Shown one piece after another: positions 1 through 8,355 of a stretch of 64,000 bases of DNA (position 1 is the stretch's first letter; the number at the start of each line of letters is the position of its first letter). Under the pieces are notes generated by a model. The model did no database searches and was not told the DNA's origin. It saw nothing but the letters and a program-made list of their open reading frames with translations. Both the position numbers and the translations under genes were made by a program. Origin of the DNA: Micromonospora sp. NBC_01740. GTDB taxonomy: Bacteria; Actinomycetota; Actinomycetes; Mycobacteriales; Micromonosporaceae. The stretch spans positions 124,001-188,000 of the forward strand of contig NZ_CP109150.1 of assembly GCF_035920365.1 (NCBI RefSeq). Direction: 5' to 3'.

Positions 1-2
1 GC

Positions 3-1505
3 GGCGGGCCCTTCGCCAACGAGGACGTCTGGGTGTTCAACCTGCCGGGCAACCAGCAGACCAGCGGCGATTTCCTGTCGATCACGGCGACGTTCAGCAC
101 GCCTGGCGGCGCCGTCACCCGGACGATCCCGACAGACCCCAACAGCGCCATCGTCAACAACTTGGGCACCAGCAAGGCCTGGATCAGGCTCCCGGCTGGT
201 TGGACGTTGACCGGCGCCTCGGCGGTCATTTCCGGCACCGCCGACTTCTTCGTGCTCACCCACACGTGCGCCGCTTCGAGCCCCGAGGTGAACCCGAGGC
301 TGACCCTGACCAAGACCGGCACACCGGCCAGCGGTCTCCAGGCCGGCGACGAGGTCACCTACACGTACACGGTGACGAACCAGAGCACCGGCACGGTCAA
401 CCCGATCACCGGCATCACCGTCAACGACAACACGGTCACCGGCATCACCTGCCAGGCCACCTCGCTGGCGCCGGGGGCGAGCACCACCTGCACCGGCACG
501 TACACCATCACAGCGACCGACGTGACCAACGGCAAGGTCGTGAACACCGCCCAGGCGATCGGATCCTTCGGCCAGCAGCAGGTGCCGTCCAACAATGCCT
601 CGTTCACCGTCACGACCGTGAACGTGAAGCTGGGGCTGACCAAGACCGGCACACCGACCAGCGGTCTCCAGGCCGGTGACAAGGTCACCTACACGTACAC
701 GGTGACGAACCAGAGCACCGGCACGGTCAACCCGATCACCGGCATCACCGTCAACGACAACACGGTCACCGGCATCACCTGCCAGGCCACCTCGCTCGCG
801 CCGGGGGCCAGCACCACCTGCACCGGCACGTACACCGTCACCAAGGCCGACGTGGCCAACGGCAAGATCGTCAACATCGCCCAGGCGAACGGCTCGTTCA
901 GCGAGCGGCCGGTGACGTCCAACGAGGCCACCTTCACCGTGACCACCCAGGAGGCGCAGGCCAGCCTGTCGATCGACAAGAAGGCCCGGGTCGAGTCGGA
1001 CTGCCGCGACAAGTGCGAGAAGGACGGCTTCGCGGCCAAGGGCGACAAGATCTTCTACACCTACCGGGTGGCCAACACCGGCACCGTCACCATCACCAAC
1101 GTCGCGGTCATCGACCCGACCGCCGGACCGGTGGTCTGCAACAACACCACCCTGGCACCGGGCACGAGCACCGACTGCCACGCCGTCAACCCGCACGTGG
1201 TGACCGCGGCTGACGTCAAGAAGGGCAAGGTGGTCAACACCGCCCGGGCGACCGGCAAGTTCGGCAGCCAGACCGTGACCTCCGACCCGGTCACCGTCAC
1301 CGTCTGCATCCGGCACGGCAAGTACGACCCCCGCAAGCACGACAAGGACAAGGGCGGCTGGGACAAGGACAAGGACGGCAAGCCCCACCTGCCGGTCACC
1401 GGCGTCAGCTCCACCCAGGCCCTCTCGCTGGGCGGCGGCCTGCTGGCCGCGGGCGCTCTCATGGTCGGCGCCAGCCGGCTGCGCCGCAGGGAGACTCAGG
1501 CCTGA
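3..1505 (+). CDS. Sortase-anchored surface protein with DUF11-type repeats (5' end missing)
   Basis: The reading frame is open to the window edge, so the N-terminus lies upstream. The visible part has a Thr/Asn-rich beta-type stretch, then three DUF11-like repeats. Copies 1 and 2 are nearly identical and begin near nt 311 and 641; copy 3 is divergent and carries extra cysteines. A Lys/Asp/His-rich hydrophilic spacer, an LPVTG motif (nt 1389-1403), a hydrophobic segment and a basic tail (RLRRRE) follow, which is the standard sortase cell-wall sorting signal. Role: probably an exported protein covalently attached to peptidoglycan, with repeats acting as a stalk or adhesive domain. The ligand is unknown. 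The GTG at 33 is unlikely to be the true start, because the coding pattern continues before it. The family of the N-terminal part is not recognised. Confidence 0.88.
   Translation, partial: GGPFANEDVWVFNLPGNQQTSGDFLSITATFSTPGGAVTRTIPTDPNSAIVNNLGTSKAWIRLPAGWTLTGASAVISGTADFFVLTHTCAASSPEVNPRLTLTKTGTPASGLQAGDEVTYTYTVTNQSTGTVNPITGITVNDNTVTGITCQATSLAPGASTTCTGTYTITATDVTNGKVVNTAQAIGSFGQQQVPSNNASFTVTTVNVKLGLTKTGTPTSGLQAGDKVTYTYTVTNQSTGTVNPITGITVNDNTVTGITCQATSLAPGASTTCTGTYTVTKADVANGKIVNIAQANGSFSERPVTSNEATFTVTTQEAQASLSIDKKARVESDCRDKCEKDGFAAKGDKIFYTYRVANTGTVTITNVAVIDPTAGPVVCNNTTLAPGTSTDCHAVNPHVVTAADVKKGKVVNTARATGKFGSQTVTSDPVTVTVCIRHGKYDPRKHDKDKGGWDKDKDGKPHLPVTGVSSTQALSLGGGLLAAGALMVGASRLRRRETQA
311..967 (+). 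repeat. 330-bp in-frame tandem duplication inside the surface-protein gene
   Basis: Two copies with a 330-bp (110-codon) period. Bases 352-466 and 682-796 are identical over 115 bp, including at silent positions, while the flanks of each copy and the third repeat diverge. This pattern points to recent duplication or gene conversion of one DUF11-like module. Confidence 0.9.
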
Positions 1506-1587
1506 CCCGTACGGCGGCACTCCAGGCAGCGCGTTCGGCCTGGTGAGCCACCGTCGGCGGACAGGGTGACCGGACGCGTCACCTGCA

Positions 1588-1627
1588 GGCCGGCACGGAC
1601 ACTGAACTCACAGTGCCCGTGCCGGCC
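1588..1627. terminator. Terminator hairpin between convergent genes
   Basis: Arms GGCCGGCACGG (1588-1598) and CCGTGCCGGCC (1617-1627) enclose an inner CACTG/CAGTG stem with a six-base loop, giving 16 pairs and one mismatch. It lies between a plus-strand and a minus-strand gene end and could serve both. There is no strong T-tract, as is usual at this GC content. Confidence 0.7.
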
Positions 1628-1726
1628 GTGTCCGTTGCCGAGGCCCGCCGGGAGCCCGGCTGCCGTCCCGCACTTCGGCCGTCGATCATGCGCCGCAGCC
1701 CGTGGCCACGGCGCACCGCGGGACGG

Positions 1727-2335
1727 TCAGCGGAGCCGGACGTCGAGGGTCGGGAAGTCGTACCAGGTCAGCTCGAAGGACGACCCGGTCTCCGGCACCA
1801 CCGGGAACACGGCCCAGCTCTCCACCCGCTCCCCCGGCGCGATGCTGAAGGACTCGTCGGGCCGCGTGGTGGTGCACCAGGTGGACTCGGGACGCACCGT
1901 CCGGCCGTCCGGCAGAACGATCTCGGAGGAGGTCCGGTCGACCTCGACGGTCGGGCAGCTCACCGGCCACGGCACCGGCGAGCCGTTGCGGTACGTCAGG
2001 TTCAGCCGCAGCTTGCCGCCGGTGGTTGCCGCGCTGACCAGCGTGACCGTCAGGCCCGACTGGCTGTAGACCGACCGGTCGAGCTGATACGTCCGGCCCG
2101 CGGGCTGCTCCTTCGTCGGCGACGCACCGGCGCCCGGCGACGCGCCGGCAGCCGGGGAGCCCGTCGACGGGCCGCCGACGGCGCCGGTGGTGGCCGCGTC
2201 CCGCGCGGATGGCGTCGGGTCGGCCCGCCCGGAGTCGCCTCGGCCGGCCAGGAACCAGCCGCCGAGGGTGCCGACCACGGCGAGGCACGCCGTCACGGCG
2301 ACGAGGGCGAGCAGACCGACGTACCTTTTCGTCAC
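1727..2335 (-). CDS. Membrane-anchored or secreted protein with DUF4352-like C-terminal domain
   Basis: About 202 aa. The GTG at 2335 is chosen because GGGAG sits just upstream and because a hydrophobic segment (LLALVAVTACLAVVGTLGG) begins a few residues in; longer in-frame starts give a low-quality extension. After the single membrane segment comes a Ser/Pro/Ala/Gly-rich linker (about residues 30-75), then a beta-rich domain with two cysteines and patterns such as LNLTYRNGSPVPW and FSIAPGERVESWAVF. These recall the immunoglobulin-like DUF4352/telokin-type domain of secreted actinobacterial proteins. Function unknown; extracellular location is inferred from topology. It is divergent from the lipoprotein gene starting at 2592. 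Confidence 0.7.
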   Translation of the reverse strand: MTKRYVGLLALVAVTACLAVVGTLGGWFLAGRGDSGRADPTPSARDAATTGAVGGPSTGSPAAGASPGAGASPTKEQPAGRTYQLDRSVYSQSGLTVTLVSAATTGGKLRLNLTYRNGSPVPWPVSCPTVEVDRTSSEIVLPDGRTVRPESTWCTTTRPDESFSIAPGERVESWAVFPVVPETGSSFELTWYDFPTLDVRLR

Positions 2336-2591
2336 GGTGGGCTCCCGACGGCGGTGAGAACGGCGACGGCGCGAAGGTAGCACCACCGTCCAAAGTCGGC
2401 GGCTCCTCAGTGGCGTCCAACCGCGCGGGCACAGCACCGTCCCGATGGCGGTCGGGCAGGGCGACCACCTGATCGACTTCGCGATGCCGCAGCCCGCGCC
2501 CATCACCACGATCGCCTGGCGACTCGGGCACCCGGCTCCGCGCCGGGTGCCATATGCTGCGCCGGTTGTCACGGGGCGCGGGGAGGACCAC

Positions 2592-3485
2592 ATGCGACGC
2601 TGGCTGGGCGTCACGGCTTCGGCCGCGCTGGTCGCGGCGGCGGTGAGCGGGTGCGGCACGCCGGCCGGCACCGACGGGGACCTGACCGACGACTGGCGGC
2701 CCGTGGCCGAGGCCCGCCAGTTCGCGCCGCAGGCCGGCGAGTGCCACGTCGTCGCCGAGCCGACCGCCTACCTCACCAGCCACCAGCCGGTCGACTGCGC
2801 GAAGGCGCACCTCGTCGAGACGTTCCATATCGGCACGTTCACCGGCGACCTGGCCGCCCGCCCGATCCCGCCCCGCGTCGGGTCGGCGGCGATGCGGTCC
2901 GCGTTCGCCGAGTGCGACGCCAAGGCCAAGGAGTTCGTCGGCGGCGAGTGGCGCGACGCCCGGCTGTCGGTGCAGGTGGCGCCCACGTCGCCCGCCGGCT
3001 GGACGGGAGGCAGCCGGTGGTACCGGTGCGACCTGTTCGAGCTCTACCTGGTGAACGGCGGTAACGGCGACGTCGACGCGCCCGTCAACCGGGCGGGCAG
3101 CCTGCGGGGCGCGCTGAAGGCGGCCACCCCGCTGCGGTACGGCTGCGCCGAGGAGGACGAGTGGTCGAACCTGCTGGCGGTGCCGTGCACGAAGGTCCAC
3201 CGCTTCGAGTACGTGGGCGTCTGGACCGCGCCCGACGTGTCGTACGAGGACGCGACGAAGGACGAGGACGCCGTGCACGCGAAGTGCCGGCCGGTGATCG
3301 CCCGCTACGCGAAGGTGCCGGTCGACGGGATGCTCCGTTACCGCACGGGCAGCACGTACCGGTTCCCGTCCGAGGAGGCGTGGGCGCGCGGCGACCGGGG
3401 GGTGCGCTGCTGGTACTGGTCCAGCGGGAAGAAGCTGACCCGGTCGATCGCCGGCGGCGGGGCGAAGGTCCTCCCGATCAACTGA
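2592..3485 (+). CDS. Septum-formation-family-like lipoprotein
   Basis: 297 aa. The ATG at 2592 follows a GGGGAGGA ribosome site and starts a lipoprotein signal peptide with lipobox AAVSGC, so a longer upstream start is rejected. The mature part has repeated Cys modules of the type 'GECHV...VDCAKAHLVETFHIG' and 'YGCAEEDEWSNLLAVPCTKVHRFEYVG', the pattern seen in the actinobacterial Septum_form family (PF13845). It is probably exposed on the outer face of the membrane. The cell-division role suggested by the family name is not shown by this sequence. The family assignment is from motif memory only. Confidence 0.7.
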   Translation: MRRWLGVTASAALVAAAVSGCGTPAGTDGDLTDDWRPVAEARQFAPQAGECHVVAEPTAYLTSHQPVDCAKAHLVETFHIGTFTGDLAARPIPPRVGSAAMRSAFAECDAKAKEFVGGEWRDARLSVQVAPTSPAGWTGGSRWYRCDLFELYLVNGGNGDVDAPVNRAGSLRGALKAATPLRYGCAEEDEWSNLLAVPCTKVHRFEYVGVWTAPDVSYEDATKDEDAVHAKCRPVIARYAKVPVDGMLRYRTGSTYRFPSEEAWARGDRGVRCWYWSSGKKLTRSIAGGGAKVLPIN

Positions 3486-3669
3486 CCGGGCGCCCGCAGG
3501 GGCGGGTGGGCAGGTCAGCGTCCTGTCGGCGGTGCTGGGAAGAGCTGACCGAACGGCGACACGGCGCGCACCGAGGGTGATCGCGGACGGCTGCTCGTGC
3601 TATTCTCCGGCGTCGATCCCCCGTTTTGGCCCGGATCGGGTCGTTGTCGCAGAAGGACCCTCTTTCCCG

Positions 3670-4848
3670 ATGCCGGCCGTTGCCGCCCCGACCACGTCGC
3701 CGACCGCGCTGGACAACCCGGCCGGTGGCGCGTTCACCCTCATCTTCACCCGCCTGCCGGCGTTGCTGCGCCTGGCCTGCGGCCTGGCCGGCGCGGTGGT
3801 CGCCCTGTCGGTGCGCAGTGCGCCCGTCGAACCGGCGCTGCTGTTTCCGGCCGTCGCTGCCCTGACCGCCTGGTCGGTCTGGTACGCGTTCCGCGCGCTG
3901 CGCCACGGCATCGGCCGCCCGATGGTGCTTGGCGACGTGGCGCTGACCGCCGCCGCCTGCCTGGCGATGCCGGTGCTGGTCGCCCCGGAGGTGCTCCCCG
4001 GCGAGGTGAGCTGGATCGCGGTGCTGGCCAGCACCACCGTCCTCAACGCGCAGGCCAACGCCTCCATCGGGTGGTCGGTTCCGGCCGGGCTGCTGGTGAC
4101 GGCGGCGTACGCGACCGGCGCGCACGCCGCTGGCCAGCCCGACGAGGCCGTCGCGCACGCGGTGACGCTGCTGGTGCAGACGGCCTGCGGCGCGCTGATC
4201 ACCGCCATCATGCGGCGGCGGATCGGTCGGGCCGACGACGCCTTCGTGGCGCACCAGCGGCTCACCCGGGAGTCGCTGGTCGCCCGGACCGCGCGGGACG
4301 CGGAGCGGCGGCAGAACCGGGACCTGCACGACACGGTGCTGGCCACGCTGACCATGGTGGGGCTGGGCGCGGTCGCCGGCCCGTCCGCCGCGCTGCGCGA
4401 GCGGTGCGCCGCCGACCTGCGTACCCTCACCGCGCTGGCCGACGCGCGGTCGACTCCCGCCGCGGGTCGGGTGCCGCTGGACGAGCGGCTGCGGGCGGTG
4501 CGCGCCCGGCTGCCGGAACTGCCGGTCACCACCGAGCTGGCGCCGTGCGTCGTGCCCGCCCCGGTCGCGGAGGCACTCGCGGAGAGCACGTACGCGGCGC
4601 TGTCCAACGTGGTCCGGCACGCGCCGGGCGCGTCCGCCGCGCTGCGGCTGAGCCGGGTCGCCGACACCGTCGTGGTCGAGCTCGCCGACGACGGTCCGGG
4701 TTTCGACCCGGCGGCCGTTCCCGCGCACCGGTACGGGCTACGCGAGTCGGTAAGTGGCCGGATGTCCTCCGTCGGTGGGCGCGCCCAGATCGACTCGCGC
4801 CCCGGCGCCGGTACCCGGATCCGATTGGAGTGGTCCGGTGTCGACTGA
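3670..4848 (+). CDS. Sensor histidine kinase, NarL/LytS-like
   Basis: 392 aa from the ATG at 3670 (AGAAGGA upstream). Several hydrophobic membrane segments occupy about residues 20-180. A linker follows, then a phospho-acceptor box NRDLHDTVLATLT of the HisKA_3 type and an ATP-binding domain with N-box 'ALSNVVRHA' and G-box 'DDGPGFDP'. It would phosphorylate itself on the His of DLHDT and transfer to a partner regulator. Its stop overlaps the next gene's GTG, and a LuxR-type regulator closes the operon, so that regulator is the likely partner. The signal sensed is unknown; the membrane part has no recognisable extracytoplasmic domain. Confidence 0.85.
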   Translation: MPAVAAPTTSPTALDNPAGGAFTLIFTRLPALLRLACGLAGAVVALSVRSAPVEPALLFPAVAALTAWSVWYAFRALRHGIGRPMVLGDVALTAAACLAMPVLVAPEVLPGEVSWIAVLASTTVLNAQANASIGWSVPAGLLVTAAYATGAHAAGQPDEAVAHAVTLLVQTACGALITAIMRRRIGRADDAFVAHQRLTRESLVARTARDAERRQNRDLHDTVLATLTMVGLGAVAGPSAALRERCAADLRTLTALADARSTPAAGRVPLDERLRAVRARLPELPVTTELAPCVVPAPVAEALAESTYAALSNVVRHAPGASAALRLSRVADTVVVELADDGPGFDPAAVPAHRYGLRESVSGRMSSVGGRAQIDSRPGAGTRIRLEWSGVD

Positions 4849-6004
4849 GACGACGACCGCCCCGGTGCCGGCGGCGCGTACGCCCGACGAGGGCCGGTCC
4901 CCGGTGGACCCGGCGGCGGCGGTGGCCGCTGCCTCCGACGGCGGCGCCCGGATCGTGACGGTGGTCATCGCGCTGGCCTGGCACACGGCGATCGCGCTGC
5001 CCGCGGTGCTGGGCGCGTGGGCGGAGCTGGCCGCGCCGGCGGTGGTCCTCGCCGGCTGGCTGCTCGTGGCGGCGGTCGGGGTGCTGGCCGGCCTCCGGCT
5101 GCTGCGCGGCGCCGCCCTGCCGGCCTGGCCGCTGGCCGCGCTGCTGCTGGTGGTCGACGCGGTGGTTGTCACGGCGGCCGGTGAGCGGCACCTCTTCACC
5201 GCCGCGAACTGGGTGTGGGGCACGCTCGGCTGGTTCTTCGTCATGGTGCTGTGGGGGCGGCGGGCCCACGGGCTGATCGCGGCGCTGGGCGTGCACGCGC
5301 TGATCGCGCTGGCCGGGGTGCTCGGTCACGGCGCGACCGCCCCCGCCGACCTGGCCCGGTACGCCATGTCCGTCTACGCCACGTCGACCCTTCAGGTGGC
5401 GGTCTTCGTGGGCGGCACGGCGATCGCGAGGCTGGCCCGGCAGCGGGCCGGCGCGGCGGCGGACGCCCACGCGGCGGCGGCCGAGCGGGACGCCGCCGAA
5501 CGGGCCCGGCAGGAGCGGCGCGCCCGCCTGACGCTGGTCAGCGGCGCCGCCGAGGAGGTGCTCGCGGAGCTGGCCGACGGTCGGGCGGACCCGGCCGACC
5601 CGGACGTGCAGCGGCGGGCGGTGCTGGCCGCCGCCCGGCTGCGCCGGCTCATCGCCGAGTCCGACGACGTGCCCGACCCGCTGCTGCACGAGCTGCGGGC
5701 CGCCGCCGACCTGGCGGACCGCAACGGGCTGCCGATCGACCTGGTGACGATCGGCGACCCGCCGCCCCTGCCGGTGCAGGTGCGCCGCCGGCTGGCCGAC
5801 CCGCTCACCGCGCTCCTGGCCGACGCCCGGGGCTGGGCCCGGCTGACCGTGGTCGCCGGACCCGACGAGGTGGTGGTCAGCCTCGTCACGCCCGACCGGG
5901 CCGGTCCCGACACCGCCGGACCGCCGGGCGACGACGGGCGGGTGGAGTACCTCTACGAGCGGGACGGGGAGATCAGATGGGCGCAGACGCGGTGGCGGGG
6001 GTGA
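4838..6004 (+). CDS. Membrane protein with degenerate kinase-like C-terminus
   Basis: 388 aa. The GTG at 4838 overlaps the upstream kinase by 11 bases and has GGAG in front, which implies translational coupling. After an N-terminal cytoplasmic stretch there are about five or six hydrophobic segments, then an Ala/Arg-rich helical region (RAGAAADAHAAAAERDAAERARQERR). The region after it (LTLVSGAAEEVLAEL) sits where a phospho-acceptor helix would be, but has no His. The C-terminal part lacks clear N- and G-boxes. I read it as a pseudo-kinase or accessory sensor working with its two neighbours. It could also be an unrelated membrane scaffold; there is no catalytic motif I can defend. Confidence 0.65.
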   Translation: MSTETTTAPVPAARTPDEGRSPVDPAAAVAAASDGGARIVTVVIALAWHTAIALPAVLGAWAELAAPAVVLAGWLLVAAVGVLAGLRLLRGAALPAWPLAALLLVVDAVVVTAAGERHLFTAANWVWGTLGWFFVMVLWGRRAHGLIAALGVHALIALAGVLGHGATAPADLARYAMSVYATSTLQVAVFVGGTAIARLARQRAGAAADAHAAAAERDAAERARQERRARLTLVSGAAEEVLAELADGRADPADPDVQRRAVLAAARLRRLIAESDDVPDPLLHELRAAADLADRNGLPIDLVTIGDPPPLPVQVRRRLADPLTALLADARGWARLTVVAGPDEVVVSLVTPDRAGPDTAGPPGDDGRVEYLYERDGEIRWAQTRWRG

Positions 6005-6690
6005 CCGCCGGTCGGCCGGTCGGCGTGGCGATCGTCGACGATCACCCGGTCGTCATCGAGGGGGTCCGCGTCTGGCTGGCCGCCGAGCCCCGGCTGCGGG
6101 TCCTGGCGACCGGCGACGACCCGGACGCGGTGCTGCGGGCCGCCCCCGACGCCGACGTGGTCCTGCTCGACCTGCGGCTGCACGGGCGGATGGCCCTGGA
6201 CAAGCTCGCCGAGCTGAGCGCGGCCGGCCGGCGGGTTGTGGTCTACTCGGAGCACACCGACCCGCAGACGATCCTCGCCGCCCTGGACGCCGGGGCGGTC
6301 GCGTTCCTGGCCAAGCACGAGGGGCGGGAACACTGCGTGGCCACCGTGCTGGCCGCCGCCAGCGACCGCCCGTACGTGCCGCCGGCGCTCGCCGGGGCGA
6401 TCGTGGGTGACCCCCGCCCGGACCGGCCCGCCCTGTCCGACAAGGAACGCGAGGCGTTGCTGCTGTGGTTCCAGTCGATGTCGAAGGCGTCGGTGGCGCG
6501 TCGGATGCGGATCAGCGAGCACACCGTGAAGCAGTACGTCGACCGGGCGCGGATCAAGTACACCCGAGCGGGGCGGCCGGCCGCCACCAAGGCGGCACTG
6601 CTCGCCCGGGCGATCGAGGACGGCCTAGTCCGGCCGGAGGAGATCGGCATCTATCGGTCACAGGCTTCCTACGACCGGCCGACCCCCTAA
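5977..6690 (+). CDS. Response regulator, LuxR-type DNA binding
   Basis: 237 aa. The ATG at 5977 overlaps the upstream gene by 28 bases with GGGGAGATC before it. The receiver domain has the acidic pair in 'IVDDHPVV', the phospho-acceptor Asp in 'VVLLDLRL' and the conserved Lys in 'AFLAKHEG'. The C-terminal domain (about residues 150-215) has LuxR-type features: 'LSDKEREALLLW' and 'MRISEHTVKQYVDRARIKY'. It is likely the DNA-binding output of the preceding kinase operon. Targets are unknown. The recognition helix is a slightly unusual variant (TVKQYVDRARIK rather than TVKxHLxxIxxK). Confidence 0.88.
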   Translation: MGADAVAGVTAGRPVGVAIVDDHPVVIEGVRVWLAAEPRLRVLATGDDPDAVLRAAPDADVVLLDLRLHGRMALDKLAELSAAGRRVVVYSEHTDPQTILAALDAGAVAFLAKHEGREHCVATVLAAASDRPYVPPALAGAIVGDPRPDRPALSDKEREALLLWFQSMSKASVARRMRISEHTVKQYVDRARIKYTRAGRPAATKAALLARAIEDGLVRPEEIGIYRSQASYDRPTP

Positions 6691-6763
6691 CGGGCGTCAT
6701 GACAGCCGGCCTGGGGTCGGCGACGCTCATGGTGAGATGCCATCGGCACCGGAGGTCATGACG

Positions 6764-7489
6764 ATGCACGATGACGCGTCCCCCTTCTTCATCGGCCCGC
6801 ACCGCTTCGACGCGGACGACGACCTGGCCCCGGCGCTGGACCGGCGGCACGAGCTGGTCGTCGAGGCCGGTGAGCGGGTGCTCGCCCGGCACCGGCTGCA
6901 CGCGTCGGGGCATCTGCTCGGCCCGACGGAGGCACGGCGGCGGTGGACGCTGCCCGAGCCGGTGGCGGTGACCGTCACGGACCGGCGGATCGCGTACGCC
7001 GGCGGCGGGCCACAGCTCGCCCTGGTCGACGGCGTCGGTGACGGCGCGCGGCACCGCCGGGGCGTCCGGCTGCCGGGTCTGATCAGCGGTCAGATCCGCT
7101 GGCAGTGGCCGTCCCGGCTGGAGCTGCTGGCGGCGGGGCCCGGTGAGCGCGCCCGCCTGCTGGTGGTCTGCGACGCGCTGCGCACCATCCAGCAGCCGGC
7201 CCTCGGCCTCACCGGCCCCGCCGGGGAGATCACCGGGCTGACCCGCCAGGTGCGCCGGGCGGTGGCCGGGTTCCGGCTGGCCCACCCCGAACTGGTGGAC
7301 CTGTCGCCGCCCGAGCGGGACGTGCTGGTGGTGCGGGCCGGGGGCGGGCCGGGCGCCGGCGAGACCCGGATCACCCTGCCCGGGTCGCTGCCGGTCGAGT
7401 TCCAGTCCCGGGACGACTACTACCGGCCGGGGCGCTTCGATCGCGGGTGGCACGGGCCCGCAGCCGGCGCAGCATCCGGGCATCGGTGA
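6764..7489 (+). CDS. Hypothetical protein
   Basis: 241 aa. GGAGG at 6751-6755 is spaced correctly for the ATG at 6764; in-frame ATGs at 6737 and 6758 are badly placed for it. The protein is soluble, with an N-terminal 'FFIGPHRFDADDDLAPALDRRHELVVEAGERVLARHRL' pattern and beta-type segments such as 'PVAVTVTDRRIAYAGGG'. That layout suggests a PH-like or DUF fold, but I do not recognise the family. Its 3' end runs about 119 bases into the convergent GlxA-type regulator gene. That is unusual here, and one of the two C-termini may be wrong. Confidence 0.6.
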   Translation: MHDDASPFFIGPHRFDADDDLAPALDRRHELVVEAGERVLARHRLHASGHLLGPTEARRRWTLPEPVAVTVTDRRIAYAGGGPQLALVDGVGDGARHRRGVRLPGLISGQIRWQWPSRLELLAAGPGERARLLVVCDALRTIQQPALGLTGPAGEITGLTRQVRRAVAGFRLAHPELVDLSPPERDVLVVRAGGGPGAGETRITLPGSLPVEFQSRDDYYRPGRFDRGWHGPAAGAASGHR

Positions 7490-8351
7490 AGCCGACGGTA
7501 CGGGCGGCCCCCTCCACGGTGGCTCCGTGCCCGATGAGGTGCTCGGCGCGTTCCACCCGCAGCAGCTGCTGGTAGCCGAGCGGGGTCAGCCCGGTGGCCC
7601 GCCGGAACAGTCGGGTCAGCGTCCGCTCGGCCACCCCGCCGACGGCGGCGAGGTCGGCCAGCGGCAGCGGCTCGGCGAACCGGCGGTCGATCAGGTCCTG
7701 CACCCGGTGCACGGCGTCGGAGAGGTGGGACCGGTGCCGCAACATGGCGCCGGCCTGCGGCTCGTGACCGTTGCGCCGGGAGTGCAGGACCAGGGAGCGG
7801 GCGATCCGGGCCGCCACCGCCGGCCCGTGCCGGGTGGCCACCAGGTGCAGTGCCACGTCGATGCCGCTGGCGATGCCGGCGGAGGTCACCACCCGCTCGT
7901 CGACCACGTAGAGCACGTCGCGGACCACCCGCGCCGACGGGAACCGGCGGGCCAGCTCGTCCTGCACGTCGTGGTGGGTGGTGCAGCGGCGTCCGTCGAG
8001 CAGGCCGGCCCGGCCGAGGGCGTACGCGCCGGCGCAGACGCTGGCGACGGTGCCGCCGCCGGCGTGGTGGTCGGCCAGCCGCCGTAGGTCGTCCGGCCCG
8101 ACCGGCCCCTGCGGTCCGTGCGCGTGCAGCCGCCATCCGGGTACGACCACCAGGTCGTCGCGGGTCAGCTCGGGCCACCGGAGCCCGGCCACCAGCGGTA
8201 CGCCCTGCACGGTCGGCACGACCTCCCGGTCGGCGACGTAGTGCAGCCGGTAGTCGTACCCGAGGTCGGCGGCGGTGGAGAAGACCTGGGCCGGGCCGGC
8301 GAGGTCCAGCAGGTGCAGCTGCGGGACGAGCAGGAAGACGACCCGGGCCAT
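7371..8351 (-). CDS. GlxA-type regulator (DJ-1/PfpI plus AraC domains)
   Basis: 326 aa. The N-terminal half is a DJ-1/PfpI amidotransferase-like domain (VVFLLVPQLHLLDLAGPAQVF; 'GGTVASVCAGAYALGRAGLLDGRRCTTHH' around the nucleophile-elbow Cys). The C-terminal half is an AraC/XylS helix-turn-helix domain (DLIDRRFAEPLPLADLAAVGGVAERTL; RATGLTPLGYQQLLRVERAEHLI). It is probably a transcription factor whose first domain senses a small molecule. It lies 4 bases downstream of an isochorismatase-like hydrolase on the same strand, so the hydrolase is a likely operon partner. The last 30 residues or so (Ser/Pro/Arg/Thr-rich) extend beyond the usual domain end and overlap the convergent gene. Confidence 0.85.
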   Translation of the reverse strand: MARVVFLLVPQLHLLDLAGPAQVFSTAADLGYDYRLHYVADREVVPTVQGVPLVAGLRWPELTRDDLVVVPGWRLHAHGPQGPVGPDDLRRLADHHAGGGTVASVCAGAYALGRAGLLDGRRCTTHHDVQDELARRFPSARVVRDVLYVVDERVVTSAGIASGIDVALHLVATRHGPAVAARIARSLVLHSRRNGHEPQAGAMLRHRSHLSDAVHRVQDLIDRRFAEPLPLADLAAVGGVAERTLTRLFRRATGLTPLGYQQLLRVERAEHLIGHGATVEGAARTVGFTDARMLRRLRARATRDRSAPAGSSRPGTGTRPAATRAG

Positions 8352-8355
8352 CGGC

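Noticed and set aside
1686-3278. A long minus-strand reading frame opposite the lipoprotein gene (also others over 700 codons, such as opposite the conservon kinase at 58357-60696).
   Set aside because: High-GC DNA gives long open frames on the other strand. These have Arg/Gly/Pro-rich sequence, no domain pattern and lie over well-supported genes.
6737-6763. Earlier ATGs (6737, 6758) for the hypothetical gene.
   Set aside because: The ribosome site GGAGG at 6751-6755 lies too close or downstream of them; only ATG 6764 has normal spacing.
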